Shown: positions 25,696 to 34,111 of the stretch, piece after piece
Position numbering within the stretch: the first letter of the stretch is position 1
Layout: each line of letters starts with the position of its first letter
The notes under the pieces: model-generated
The model's database searches: none
Seen by the model: the letters and a program-made list of their open reading frames with translations, nothing else
What the model was told of the DNA's origin: nothing
Assembly: GCF_000772085.1 (NCBI RefSeq)
Contig: NZ_CP009755.1
Coordinates: 3,100,001 to 3,164,000 of the forward strand
From: Curtobacterium sp. MR_MD2014
GTDB lineage: Bacteria; Actinomycetota; Actinomycetes; Actinomycetales; Microbacteriaceae
DNA length: 64,000 nucleotides
Reading direction: 5' to 3'
Program-made: the position numbers and the translations under genes

Positions 25696-26646
25696 TCAGT
25701 CCACCTCCGGCTTCAGTGCCTTGATGTAGATGATCGAGAAGACCGCCCCCACCACGAGCAGGATGGTCGCGATCGCGGTCCCGAAGCCGAGCTGCGAGAA
25801 CTGGAACGCCTCCTGGTACGCCAGGATCGGCAGGGTCGACGAGTTGGTGCCGGGTCCGCCGCCCGTCATCACGAAGATGAGGGTGAAGACCGACAGCGTC
25901 TGCAGTGTCGTGAGCATGAGGTTCGTCGAGATGGACCGACGGATCACCGGCAGCGTGATGTAGACGAGGCGCTGCCAGCCGGTGGCGCCGTCGACCTCGG
26001 CGGACTCGGTGATCTCCTCGGGGACCTCCTGCACGGCCGCCGAGTAGACGAGCATCGAGAACGCGGTACCGCGCCAGACGTTCGCCAGGATGACCGCGAT
26101 CATCGGGTACGTGTAGAGCCAGTTCGGCCCGCTGATCCCGATGGAGGCGAGGAACGAGTTGAGCGTGCCCTCGTCGTGGAAGAAGGCGTACGCGGCGAAC
26201 GAGGCGACGATCTCCGGCAGGACCCATGCCGCGACGACGAACGTGCCGACGACCGCGCGGACGACCTTGTTCGCGCTGCGCATGAGGAGCGCGAGACCGA
26301 GACCGAGCACGTTCTGCCCGACGACGGCGGACGCGAGCAGGAACACGATCGTCAGGACGACGGACTTCGGGAAGTCCGGGTCCTGGAACAGCTCGACGTA
26401 GTTCTGGAACCCGACGAACTGCTGGTTCGCGGCGTCGACGCCGGTCAGGGCCGCGTTGGTGAACGACCCGTAGAACGACGAGATGACCGGCCCGAGCAGG
26501 AAGATGACGAGGAGGACCACGGCGGGCAGGAGCGGGACGACCCGCGTCGCGTTCCGGAGGGGCCGCCGCTTGCGCGGCACGGGTGGTTCGGTGCGCTTCG
26601 GCGCGCCGGGCGCCGACAGCGTCGGCGCGAGAGGGGTGCTGGACAC
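25696..26646 (-). CDS. sugar ABC importer permease 1 (MalF-type)
   Basis: This 316-residue CUT1 permease has six helices and an EAA loop (ESAEVDGATGWQRLVYITLPVIRR). GTG at 26646 follows GGAAGG. It is separated from the binding-protein gene by a strong hairpin at 26692-26736 that may lower permease expression relative to the binding protein. Confidence 0.92.
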   Translation of the reverse strand: MSSTPLAPTLSAPGAPKRTEPPVPRKRRPLRNATRVVPLLPAVVLLVIFLLGPVISSFYGSFTNAALTGVDAANQQFVGFQNYVELFQDPDFPKSVVLTIVFLLASAVVGQNVLGLGLALLMRSANKVVRAVVGTFVVAAWVLPEIVASFAAYAFFHDEGTLNSFLASIGISGPNWLYTYPMIAVILANVWRGTAFSMLVYSAAVQEVPEEITESAEVDGATGWQRLVYITLPVIRRSISTNLMLTTLQTLSVFTLIFVMTGGGPGTNSSTLPILAYQEAFQFSQLGFGTAIATILLVVGAVFSIIYIKALKPEVD

Positions 26647-26691
26647 GTGGATGCCTTCCGGGTGCGGAGGGGTTCCGAAGGTGGGGTGGGT

Positions 26692-26736
26692 CGGACGGGA
26701 GGCGCGGTGCACGGGGTGATCCGCGCCTCCCGTCCG
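26692..26736 (-). repeat. palindrome between binding protein and permease genes
   Basis: Arms CGGACGGGAGGCGCGG and exact complement, with a 13-nt loop. It belongs to the dispersed palindrome family. Lying inside an operon just after the binding-protein stop, it may act as an attenuator or 3' stabiliser that gives more binding protein than permease. Confidence 0.8.
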
Positions 26737-26749
26737 TCAGACGGTCACG

Positions 26750-28114
26750 TCACTGACCGGCAGCGACGGTGCCGTCCTTGCCGACGACGCCCTCGACGGC
26801 CTTGTCGTAGACGGCTGCGGCCTCGGACGGCGACTGCTGGCCGGTCATGACGGACTCCATCGCGACCTGGATGGCGTTCGACACCTGCGCGTACTCGCTC
26901 GTCGCCGGGCGGAAGTTGGTGTGCTCCACCAAGCCGGAGAAGAACTCGAACGTGGGGTTGGCGCCGGTGTACTCCGGGTCCTCGGCGACGTCCTTGCGGA
27001 CGGCGATCTGGCTGTTCTCGGCGTCGTACTTGATGGAGCCGTCCTTGTCGAGGAACATCGTGATGAAGTCGAACGCGGCCTGCGGGTCCTTCGACTTCGC
27101 ACCGACCGAGAGCGTCCACCCGCCGGACATCGAGTTGTACCCGGGCTCCTGGCCGTTCTGGGTCGGGAAGGGCGCCTGCCCCATCACGTCGTTCCACTCC
27201 TTCCACGGAGCGGTGCCCGTCTCGAGCCACGTGCCCGACTGCCACGAGCCGTCGAGGTCGATGGCGAGCTTGCCCTCGGGCAGCCACGTCTGCGTGATCG
27301 TGGTGCCGATGTTCGTGTCGAGCGCCTGCTGCGGGGTGGGGCCGAGGTCACCCTGGTAGACGTCCTCGATGAACTGCAGCGAGTCCTCGAACTGCTTCGA
27401 CCCGACGACCCACTTGCCGTCCTGGTAGAGCGTGTTGCCGTCACCGTCCGCGCCGTAGAGCAGCATCTCGAAGCCCTGCATGGTCGAGGCTTCGCCCTGT
27501 GCCTTGCCGGAGTAGATGTTGAACGGGATGACGTCCGGGTCCTGCTCCTTGATGGTCTTCGCCGCGGCGAGCACGTCGTCCCAGGTCTTCGGCTCCCACG
27601 GGACCGGCAGGCCGACCTTCTCGAAGATGTCCTTGTTGTACCAGAGCGCGCGGGTGTCGGTGCCCATCGGGACGCCGTAGATCTTGCCGTCCTCGCCCTC
27701 GCCGGCCTGCTTGGCGTTGTCGTAGAACTGGTCCCACTCGTCCCACTTCTCCGTGTACTGGTCGATCGGCAGCAGGTACCCGGCGTCGGCGTCCGCCTTG
27801 ATGCGGAAGGTGTCCTCGTAGATGACGTCGGGAGCGGTCGCGGGGGCGCGGTTCATGAGGGCGAGCTTCGTGGCGTAGTCGTCCTCCTGCGCCTGGATCG
27901 GGACGAGCTCGACCTTCTTGCCGGGGTTGGCCTTCTCGTACTCCTGCTTGACGACCTTCATCTGGGCGTCGAGCTGCTGGAAGGCACCGAACTTCTGGTA
28001 GGCGATCTTGATCGTGTCGCTCGAGGCAGAGCCCGAGCTGGAACAACCCGCCAGCCCGACCGCGGCGGCTGCCACGGCTGCGAGTCCGGCGATGATTCGG
28101 GTGCGGCGTTTCAT
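26750..28114 (-). CDS. sugar ABC importer substrate-binding lipoprotein
   Basis: This 454-residue exported receptor is of the extracellular solute-binding family 1. The signal peptide and lipobox VGLAGC are followed by a Ser-rich linker. Fold markers include APDVIYEDTFRIKADADAGYLLPIDQY, YNKDIFEKVGLPVPWEPKTWDDVLAAAK and SGGWTLSVGAKSKD. ATG at 28114 follows AAAGGAG. It heads the operon binding protein-permease-permease-mannosidase and probably binds a mannose-containing oligosaccharide. Confidence 0.92.
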   Translation of the reverse strand: MKRRTRIIAGLAAVAAAAVGLAGCSSSGSASSDTIKIAYQKFGAFQQLDAQMKVVKQEYEKANPGKKVELVPIQAQEDDYATKLALMNRAPATAPDVIYEDTFRIKADADAGYLLPIDQYTEKWDEWDQFYDNAKQAGEGEDGKIYGVPMGTDTRALWYNKDIFEKVGLPVPWEPKTWDDVLAAAKTIKEQDPDVIPFNIYSGKAQGEASTMQGFEMLLYGADGDGNTLYQDGKWVVGSKQFEDSLQFIEDVYQGDLGPTPQQALDTNIGTTITQTWLPEGKLAIDLDGSWQSGTWLETGTAPWKEWNDVMGQAPFPTQNGQEPGYNSMSGGWTLSVGAKSKDPQAAFDFITMFLDKDGSIKYDAENSQIAVRKDVAEDPEYTGANPTFEFFSGLVEHTNFRPATSEYAQVSNAIQVAMESVMTGQQSPSEAAAVYDKAVEGVVGKDGTVAAGQ

Positions 28115-28167
28115 CGGTGCTCCTTTGCACGGGATGTCCGCGGGCTCCGTCACCCGCGCGCAGGATT

Positions 28168-28196
28168 AGTACAACGGATGGACTTATTCGTGTCAA
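28168..28196 (-). promoter_or_regulatory. sigma-70-type promoter of the mannosidase/importer operon
   Basis: On the minus strand a perfect -35 TTGACA (28196-28191) is followed by a 17-bp spacer and TGTACT (28173-28168; 4 of 6 bases match TATAAT). It lies about 55 bp upstream of the start codon. The AT-rich spacer ACGAATAAGTCCATCC, unusual for this genome, could carry an operator for a sugar regulator such as the ROK protein at 32763. Confidence 0.7.
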
Positions 28197-28305
28197 GCAC
28201 TTTCCGTCACGGGTCGGCAACGGTCCCGCGGGCGCGGGGTGATCCCGTGCGCGCCGGGGCCCGCGGCGTCCGCGCGGGCTCGAAGCTGTCGCGCGTGCCC
28301 GGTCG

Positions 28306-28407
28306 GAACGGGCGTACCTGGTCGGAACGGGCGTACCTGGTCTGCCGGAACGACCAGGTACGCCCGGAAGCGCCAGGCATCGCGGGCGTCAGGGGAAGGA
28401 ACGGGCG
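28306..28407 (+). repeat. 102-bp structured intergenic element, copy 3
   Basis: Same part order and exact length as copies 1 and 2. The central arms CGGGCGTACCTGGTC and GACCAGGTACGCCCG are perfect 15-bp complements around a 9-nt loop. The tail ends GGGGAAGGAACGGGCG. It lies between the importer promoter and the 3' end of the PhzF gene. Confidence 0.92.
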
Positions 28408-28448
28408 CCCGAGCATCGCGGGCGTCAGGGGGAGGATCGGGCGCCCGG
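28377..28448. repeat. 36-bp tandem duplication of the element tail
   Basis: The last part of copy 3 (from GCATCGCGGGCGTCAGG) repeats once with a 36-bp period, with three or four changes in the second unit. It looks like local slippage or a partial second element. Confidence 0.8.
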
Positions 28449-28474
28449 CGTCGCGCGCGGGCGGTGCCGCCGGG

Positions 28475-29317
28475 TCAGGCGATGGGGGTGGCGCCCCCGG
28501 TCACCGTGATGCCGCCGGACTCGGGCACGTCGACGAGCAGCACGCTCGGACGCCCGACGTGTCGACCCTGCCGGATCACCACGCGTGCCCCGGGCGACAC
28601 CGCGCCGACCGCGCGCAGGTACGCACCGGTCGAAGCCGCCGCCGAGCCCGTCGCCGGGTCCTCGGTGATCCGGCCGGCGGGGAAGAGGTTCCGCGCCTCG
28701 AACTCGAGCGGACCCGTCCGGTGCAGGACGGTGACGGTGCCCTCCCACCCGTACTCCCGCTTGAGTGCGGCGAGCGCGGCGGGGTCGAAGCGGAACTGGT
28801 GGAAGAGCTCCACGTCGGCGAGCACGACCACGGGGTGCCGGTTGCCGGCGGAGGACTCGAGCACGGGGAACCCCTCGGCGACGTCACCGTCGACGAGCCC
28901 GAGCACGGCGGCGAGCCGCTCCCACCGGACGGGATCGATCGGACGGGTCGACGGCTCGACGCTCGTCATCGCGACCTGGACACTGCCGTCGGGTGCGGTC
29001 GTGGCGTCGACCGCGATGTCCCCCGCGGCCGTCGAGAACACCCGGGCCCCGGTCCCCTCGCGCTCGGCGAGCACGACGGCGGTGGCGACGGTGGCGTGTC
29101 CGCAGAAGGGGACCTCGGCGGCCGGCGAGAAGTAGCGCACCCGGGCGCCGTCCGGCGTCCGCGCGACCACGAAGGCGGTCTCCGGGTACGCCACCTCCTG
29201 CGCGACCGCGAGCATCTCGTCGTCGGTCATCCCCTCGGCGTCGAGCACGATCCCCGCGGGGTTGCCGCCCCCGGGCTCGGCGGCGAAGGCGGTGTAGCGG
29301 AGGACCTCGGAGCGCAT
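28475..29317 (-). CDS. PhzF-family isomerase
   Basis: This 280-residue diaminopimelate-epimerase-like enzyme has YTAFAAEPGGGNPAG at the N-terminus, CGHATVATA in the middle and EDPATGSAAAS late, the classic PhzF motifs. The family isomerises or epimerises small metabolites. No other phenazine genes are present, so a role in phenazine synthesis is unlikely. The start ATG at 29317 is at the expected distance from GGGNPAG. Confidence 0.92.
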   Translation of the reverse strand: MRSEVLRYTAFAAEPGGGNPAGIVLDAEGMTDDEMLAVAQEVAYPETAFVVARTPDGARVRYFSPAAEVPFCGHATVATAVVLAEREGTGARVFSTAAGDIAVDATTAPDGSVQVAMTSVEPSTRPIDPVRWERLAAVLGLVDGDVAEGFPVLESSAGNRHPVVVLADVELFHQFRFDPAALAALKREYGWEGTVTVLHRTGPLEFEARNLFPAGRITEDPATGSAAASTGAYLRAVGAVSPGARVVIRQGRHVGRPSVLLVDVPESGGITVTGGATPIA

Positions 29318-29399
29318 CCCCCGACGCTACCGCGGAGCCACCGACGCCATCGCGGCGCTGGGACGCCATCGCGGAGGCACCGACGCCCCCGCGCGGGAC

Positions 29400-29441
29400 A
29401 CCGACGCCCCCGCTGTCCGGTGGGACGACGGGGGCGTCGGT
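29400..29441 (-). terminator. hairpin downstream of the lamin-tail protein gene
   Basis: Arms ACCGACGCCCCCG and exact complement with a 16-nt loop, 15 bp after the stop of the 29456-32008 gene. Nearby degenerate copies of GACGCCATCGCGG/GACGCCCCCG give the whole 138-bp gap a repeat character. Confidence 0.6.
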
Positions 29442-29455
29442 CGGGTCGTGCAGCG

Positions 29456-32008
29456 TCAGGCCGGCGAGCCGACCGTCCGACGACGGCGTGCCACGAGGAC
29501 ACCCGCACCGGCTGCCAGGAGCAGGAGCGCCGCGGCGATCCCACCGCCCAGCTCGGCACCGGTGAACGCGAGCGACCCCGTCGCGGGGTCGATCGTGATC
29601 CCGGTCCACCCGAGTACCGTGCCGTCGAACGCGACCACCGCGATGCGGTGCTGCCCTGCCGGGACGTCGGCGGGGACGGCCACCGTCACCGCGCCGTCCG
29701 CGGCGACGACCGGCGTCCCGAGGAGTCGTGGCTCGGAGAACAGCCAGACCGCGACGCGCTGCCCGGCGTACCGCGTTCCGACGTCGATCGTCAGCGAGCT
29801 GCCCGCGCGGACGTTCGACGGCGCGGAGACCGAGGCACGGTTCCCGTCGACGAGCGCCGAGACGTCCGGCGCGACCGGAGCCGCGGGCGCCGCCGGACCC
29901 GGAGCCGTCGGGCCAGGAGTCGTCGGGCCAGGAGTCGTCGGGACCGGGGCCGGGCTGCTGCCACCCGTGCCCGGAGCCGGCGTGCTGTCGCCGCCGTCAC
30001 CCGGCGCGGGCGTCTCCCCGCCACCGGGCGCAGGTGTCTCCCCGTCACCCGGCGCAGGCGCCCCGCCGTCGCCGTCGCCGTCACCCGGCTCCTCCACCGC
30101 GTCGCACGGGTACGTCCCGGCGCGCAGCGAAGCGCCGTTCGTGTCGTTGTCGTCGGCGTAGAAGGTCGCCCGAGCACCGTCCACGCAGCGCCCCGAGATC
30201 GCGAAGCCCTCGTTGGCGAGCGTCCGGTCGGCGTTCGCCGGGGCCTCGTACAGCGTCGCGAGCGTGAACGCCCCGTCCTGCACGTCGAACAGCGCGGTGC
30301 GGCCGGAGCACGCCTCGTCGCACACGACCCAGAGCGCGTCGAGCGTCGGGTCGAACTGCACCTCGGCCACGAGCGAGAACGGCGCCGCGATCGTGGCCAC
30401 GCGCTGGGACGAGCCGTCGTCCATCAGCGCGTAGGCGTACACGCTCGCCGTGCCCTCGACGCCGACGAGGAAGAGTCCCTCGCCGTGCCCCGGGTACGCG
30501 GCGGGCGCGTAGGTCGCACCGGTGTGCTGGTCGACGAACCCGCGGGACGTCAGCCACGCGTCGGGCACCCAGGTCACGCCCTCGAGCCCGGCGTTCGCGC
30601 CCAGGCCCGGGAAGTCCGCGGCGAGGTCCCACTCGTCCGTGGCGCGCAGGACCGACTCGGAGCCGTCCGTGGTCGCGAAGCGCAGCACGGCGGGGCGGCT
30701 CACCTTCGACACGTCGTTGTCGCGCTCGGTCGACACGTACACCGCGCCGGGGTCGTCGGCCGTGACGGTGACGCCCTCGGCGTCGGGCGTCCCGGTGCCG
30801 TCGGCGTACCGCAGGTCGACGCCCGCGGTGTTCGTCGGCGCCCAGCCGCCCCGGCCGTCCGGGACGAGGTGGTACAGCAGCCCGTCCCCGTTCTGCACGG
30901 CCCAGAGCTGCCCGTCCTGCGAGGAGGCGGAGGACGTCCAGTCGAGGCCGCTCAGGTCACCGGTGAAGGTGTCCTCGGCGTCCAGGACGGTCTCGTCCGG
31001 GCCGCCGGGCCACGCCTCGGCGGTGACGACGCCGGCGAAGCGGTTCGTCGAGCCCTTCGTCGGCTCGGCCGTCTCGGCGAACGCGCCGGTGCCGTCGGGG
31101 TTCCGGCCGTACGTGGTCGCGGCGTGCGCGGTCCACGAGTACTCGTCGACCAGGACGCCGCGGGCGTCCGAGAGCCGCACACGGTCGGCCTTCCCGAGCC
31201 CGAAGCCGAACCCGGCCCCGGCCCCGGTCCCGGTCCCGGTCTCGGCCCCGGCCCCAGGAGCGGTATCGGCGTCCGCACCGGCCTGCGCCTCGTCGAGCAC
31301 GGTGAACCCGCCCGGCGCGACGGTGGTGCCGGCGGGGACCGTCCAGGCGTGGTCGTCCTCGCCGTCCCGCAGCACGTACCCGCCGAGGTCGACCGTGGTC
31401 GTCCCGACGTTCGTCAGCTCCACCCAGTCACCCGGGGTGCCGCCCTGCGACTCGACCTCGTTGATGCGGACGGGCGACGAGCAGTCGTTCGGTCCGCCCT
31501 TCGTCGACGCGGTCGTGTCCACGAGCGTGCCGGAGCCGTCCGGGCAGCTGCCGTACGTCACGGCGGCGTGCGTCGTCCACGCGTACCGCAGCGTCAGCGT
31601 GCCGGAGGCGTCGTACAGCCGCACCGAGTCGGCACCGCCGAGCCCGAAGTCGAAGCCCGACCGGGTGGTGGTCTCCTGGTCGACGACGAGGTACCCGCCG
31701 GCGGCGATCGTCGAGCCCTGCGGCAGCGTGTACGCCGTGTGCGACGAGTCGGAGTCGAGGAAGCGCCAGCCGCTCAGGTCGATCGCGGCGGACGAGGTGT
31801 TCACCAGCTCGACCCAGTCGGTGTCGTCGGCGTTCGACTCCACCTCGTTGATCGCGAGCCCGGCGGCGGGGCCGGTGGTGACGCGGGCGCCGACGGTCGG
31901 GTCGTCGTCACCGACCGCGGCGACGGCGGGGGTCGCGGTCAGCACGCCGGCGGCGAGGGCGATGCCCGTCGCGAGGCCGGCACCGAGCCGCAGGGCGGGG
32001 GTGTGCAT
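29456..32008 (-). CDS. wall-anchored lamin-tail/beta-propeller protein with LAxTG signal
   Basis: This 850-residue surface protein has a signal peptide (1-30, TATPAVAA). Two lamin-tail domains follow (about 50-165 and 178-310; INEVESNADDTDWVELVN and INEVESQGGTPGDWVELTN). Next is a beta-propeller-like esterase/phytase-type region (about 330-640). A Pro/Gly/Asp/Thr repeat linker (about 645-730) and an Ig-like strand domain come after it. The C-terminus is LAFTG at 813-817, then a hydrophobic helix and RRRR, a sortase signal of the LAxTG class used by actinobacterial sortase E. It is therefore probably linked to peptidoglycan. Possible roles are extracellular phosphate or nucleic-acid scavenging; the exact substrate is unknown. 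Confidence 0.85.
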   Translation of the reverse strand: MHTPALRLGAGLATGIALAAGVLTATPAVAAVGDDDPTVGARVTTGPAAGLAINEVESNADDTDWVELVNTSSAAIDLSGWRFLDSDSSHTAYTLPQGSTIAAGGYLVVDQETTTRSGFDFGLGGADSVRLYDASGTLTLRYAWTTHAAVTYGSCPDGSGTLVDTTASTKGGPNDCSSPVRINEVESQGGTPGDWVELTNVGTTTVDLGGYVLRDGEDDHAWTVPAGTTVAPGGFTVLDEAQAGADADTAPGAGAETGTGTGAGAGFGFGLGKADRVRLSDARGVLVDEYSWTAHAATTYGRNPDGTGAFAETAEPTKGSTNRFAGVVTAEAWPGGPDETVLDAEDTFTGDLSGLDWTSSASSQDGQLWAVQNGDGLLYHLVPDGRGGWAPTNTAGVDLRYADGTGTPDAEGVTVTADDPGAVYVSTERDNDVSKVSRPAVLRFATTDGSESVLRATDEWDLAADFPGLGANAGLEGVTWVPDAWLTSRGFVDQHTGATYAPAAYPGHGEGLFLVGVEGTASVYAYALMDDGSSQRVATIAAPFSLVAEVQFDPTLDALWVVCDEACSGRTALFDVQDGAFTLATLYEAPANADRTLANEGFAISGRCVDGARATFYADDNDTNGASLRAGTYPCDAVEEPGDGDGDGGAPAPGDGETPAPGGGETPAPGDGGDSTPAPGTGGSSPAPVPTTPGPTTPGPTAPGPAAPAAPVAPDVSALVDGNRASVSAPSNVRAGSSLTIDVGTRYAGQRVAVWLFSEPRLLGTPVVAADGAVTVAVPADVPAGQHRIAVVAFDGTVLGWTGITIDPATGSLAFTGAELGGGIAAALLLLAAGAGVLVARRRRTVGSPA

Positions 32009-32168
32009 GCAGGATCCTTCTCGGGGAGGTCAGGGGGACCTGCACGACTGTTCAGCATCCCGGCGTCCGGCCGGTGGCTGCCGGGTGAACGACCGGTGCC
32101 GCGTCCTCCCAGCAGGCGTCAGGAGGATGGGAGCGACCACGCGAGCGCGTTCGGTCGGAGAGGGAACC

Positions 32169-32597
32169 GTGACGGACGACACCAGCAACACCGCACTGCA
32201 GTCGATGATCGAGCGTGCCGGGCAGATCACCGCCGAGGAGGCCGAGGCGCTCGACGTCGTCTGGAAGGCCGACGAGCAGATCGTGGTGCCGGAGGCGAGC
32301 GCCTCGCTCGCGATCCAGGGCGGCGCCGACGGCCGGATGGTGACGAACGCCGACCTGCTGGCCGCGTGGAAGCACGCACTCGACGCCGCCGGCGAGGCCG
32401 GTCGCGTCGACGAGATCGAGGCGGCGCAGGAGGCCGGCAAGGCCGTCAAGCACGGCGGTGCACACCTCCGCGACCGCGCCGGGGCCGAGGAAGCGGTCCG
32501 CTCGGCGGTCCTCGCCACCGGCGTCCGCGACCTCCTGACGGACGAGGAGTACGACACGCTCACGGCGGCGTGGCGGAGGGTGTTCGGCGCGGCCTGA
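32169..32597 (+). CDS. hypothetical helical protein
   Basis: The 142 residues are soluble and almost entirely helical, rich in Ala and Glu, with LQSMIERAGQITAEEAEALDVVWKAD near the N-terminus and LTDEEYDTLTAAWRRVFG at the end. GTG at 32169 follows GGAGAGG. I do not recognise the family. It diverges from the lamin-tail gene and converges on the ROK regulator, separated from it by two palindromes. Confidence 0.7.
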   Translation: MTDDTSNTALQSMIERAGQITAEEAEALDVVWKADEQIVVPEASASLAIQGGADGRMVTNADLLAAWKHALDAAGEAGRVDEIEAAQEAGKAVKHGGAHLRDRAGAEEAVRSAVLATGVRDLLTDEEYDTLTAAWRRVFGAA

Positions 32598-32608
32598 CGG
32601 CCCATCGT

Positions 32609-32652
32609 CGGACGGGAGGCGCGGGGCGGACCGTCACCGTGCCTCCCGGTCG
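32609..32652. repeat. palindrome-family hairpin (first of two)
   Basis: Arms CGGACGGGAGGCGCGG and CCGTGCCTCCCGGTCG pair with three mismatches around a 12-nt loop. It lies between convergent genes and may act as a terminator in both directions. Confidence 0.75.
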
Positions 32653-32660
32653 ACGGACGA

Positions 32661-32706
32661 CCGGACGGGAGGCGCGGGGCGGGCCCGACCGGGGCCTCCC
32701 GTCCGG
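32661..32706. repeat. palindrome-family hairpin (second of two)
   Basis: Arms CCGGACGGGAGGC and exact complement with a 20-nt loop, directly after the first hairpin. Two family members side by side between a plus and a minus gene look like one terminator for each direction. Confidence 0.8.
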
Positions 32707-32762
32707 CACGCGGTCACCGGCGGGTCGTCGGCCAGCCGCTCCTGTCGACCCGCGTCGACGGG

Positions 32763-34013
32763 TCAGCGGCGGATGAGCAGCGCGCTCGCGCGCGGTGACA
32801 GCGCCGCGTCGAGCACGAGGCACGCGGCGCCGACGGCCGCCACGTCCGCACCCCGCCCGCTGTCCACGACCGCGATCGGGTGCTTCGGGACGAGCAGCGG
32901 CGACCCCGTGATCGCGGCCCGCGCCGCCGGCAGGGCGACCGGGGCGATGCGCGACCAGAACGGTCCACCGAAGACCACGCGGTCGACGTCGAGCAGGTTG
33001 ACGATGACCACGACGGCCCGGCCCATGACGGTCCCGGCGTCGGCCGCGAGTCCCGAGGCGACCTCGTCGCCGGACGCGATCGCCTCGCCGAGGGAGTCCC
33101 AGGCCCGCTGCACGGCGGTGACGTCGTCCGCCCGAGCAGCGCCGGGCAGCCGGAGCCCGCGGTCCCGCGCGACCTCGACCAGCCGTGCCGGGGCGACCGC
33201 GGCCCCGACCTCACCCCGCGGACCGGAGCCGTCGGGGGTCCCCGCGAGCGCCCCCTGGTCGACCATGATGTGCCCGGCGTCGCCCGCGTTCGAGCCGGTA
33301 CCGCGGACGGGTTCGTGGTCGACGACGAGCCCGACGCCGAAGCCCGTCCCGAAGTAGACGAAGGCGAAGTTCCGCGCCGAGGACTCCCCCGCCAGGAACA
33401 TCTCGCCGACGACCGCCGCGGTGACGTCCTTCTCGAGCAGCACCGGGAAGCCGGTCGCCTCGGCGAGCGCGTCGCGCAGCGGCACGTCCCGCCAGCGGGG
33501 CAGGAACGGCGGGTCGAGCACGACGCCGGCGTCGACGTCGATCGGCCCGGGGCTCGCGATGCCGACGCCGAGCACGCTCTCCGCCGCGACACCGGCGTCC
33601 GCGACGAGGCCGTCGACGGCGGTCGCGATGGTCCGGACGACCTCGGCGGGGTCGTCCGCGGAGGGCGTCGACGTGGTGGTCTCGGCGACCACGCTGCCGG
33701 CGAGGTCGAGGAGCACGTACGTCACGACCGCGGGGTCGACGTGCACACCGACCGCGTACCGGCTCGTCGCCTCGAGCCGCAGGATCGTCCGGGGCTTCCC
33801 ACGGCCGGCGACCACGGTGCCGGACTCGACGATCATGCCGGCCTCGATCAGGAAGCGCGTGACGTTCGACACCGTCTGGGCGCTCAGGCCCGTGCTCGCG
33901 GCGAGCTCCACACGGCTCAGCCCGTCGGGCGAGCGGCGGACGGCATCGAGCACGACGGTGCGGTTGAAGCCGCCGATCGACGGCAGGTTCGCCCCGCGCC
34001 GATGCTCCGCCAT
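32763..34013 (-). CDS. ROK-family transcriptional regulator lacking the zinc motif
   Basis: This 416-residue sugar-responsive regulator has a winged helix (about 15-75, LSRVELAASTGLSAQTVSNVTRFLIEAGMI) and a ROK kinase-like sensor domain (about 85-400). The ROK motifs GVGIASPGPID and FGTGFGVGLV are present. The zinc motif (CxCGxxGC) that normally follows GH is absent: after GDAGHIMVDQ comes GALAGTPDGSG with no Cys. So it probably does not act as a sugar kinase and may sense its ligand differently. It is the best local candidate to control the mannosidase operon 5 kb away, which is inference. Confidence 0.85.
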   Translation of the reverse strand: MAEHRRGANLPSIGGFNRTVVLDAVRRSPDGLSRVELAASTGLSAQTVSNVTRFLIEAGMIVESGTVVAGRGKPRTILRLEATSRYAVGVHVDPAVVTYVLLDLAGSVVAETTTSTPSADDPAEVVRTIATAVDGLVADAGVAAESVLGVGIASPGPIDVDAGVVLDPPFLPRWRDVPLRDALAEATGFPVLLEKDVTAAVVGEMFLAGESSARNFAFVYFGTGFGVGLVVDHEPVRGTGSNAGDAGHIMVDQGALAGTPDGSGPRGEVGAAVAPARLVEVARDRGLRLPGAARADDVTAVQRAWDSLGEAIASGDEVASGLAADAGTVMGRAVVVIVNLLDVDRVVFGGPFWSRIAPVALPAARAAITGSPLLVPKHPIAVVDSGRGADVAAVGAACLVLDAALSPRASALLIRR

Positions 34014-34111
34014 GCCGCGACCCTACCGCCGCCCGTGCGCACGCAACGGTGCTGCAACGCTTCGCACGTCGTCCTGGCACCCGGACGGGGTGCACCGCTA
34101 CCCTGAGCGGC

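Larger units (their letters stand above)
28115..28474. other. 360-bp intergenic region with promoter and two repeats
   Basis: This gap holds the importer promoter (28168-28196), a 102-bp element copy and a 36-bp tandem duplication. No gene is supported in it. The segment 28207-28300 has nothing I recognise. Confidence 0.8.

Noticed and set aside
18364..28407. CRISPR-like array formed by the GGGCGTACCTGGTC repeats
   Set aside because: Repeats are only two direct plus one inverted per locus, spacers are not unique 30-40 bp units, and no cas gene is present.
28306..28407. TACCTGGTC/GACCAGGTA arms as DasR operators
   Set aside because: They share TGGTC with dre sites, but arms are longer, separated by 9-10 nt and flanked by a conserved 102-bp context; no nag-type target is next to them.
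28475..29317. Part of a phenazine biosynthetic cluster
   Set aside because: No other phz genes are present; PhzF-like proteins are widespread alone.
26921..32776. A plus-strand reading frame of 1951 codons, and other very long frames (such as 20659-24804 plus)
   Set aside because: They lie antisense to well-supported genes (binding protein, PhzF, lamin-tail protein, mannosidase) and are rich in Arg/Gly/Pro/Val with no motifs. Long shadow frames are normal at this GC content.
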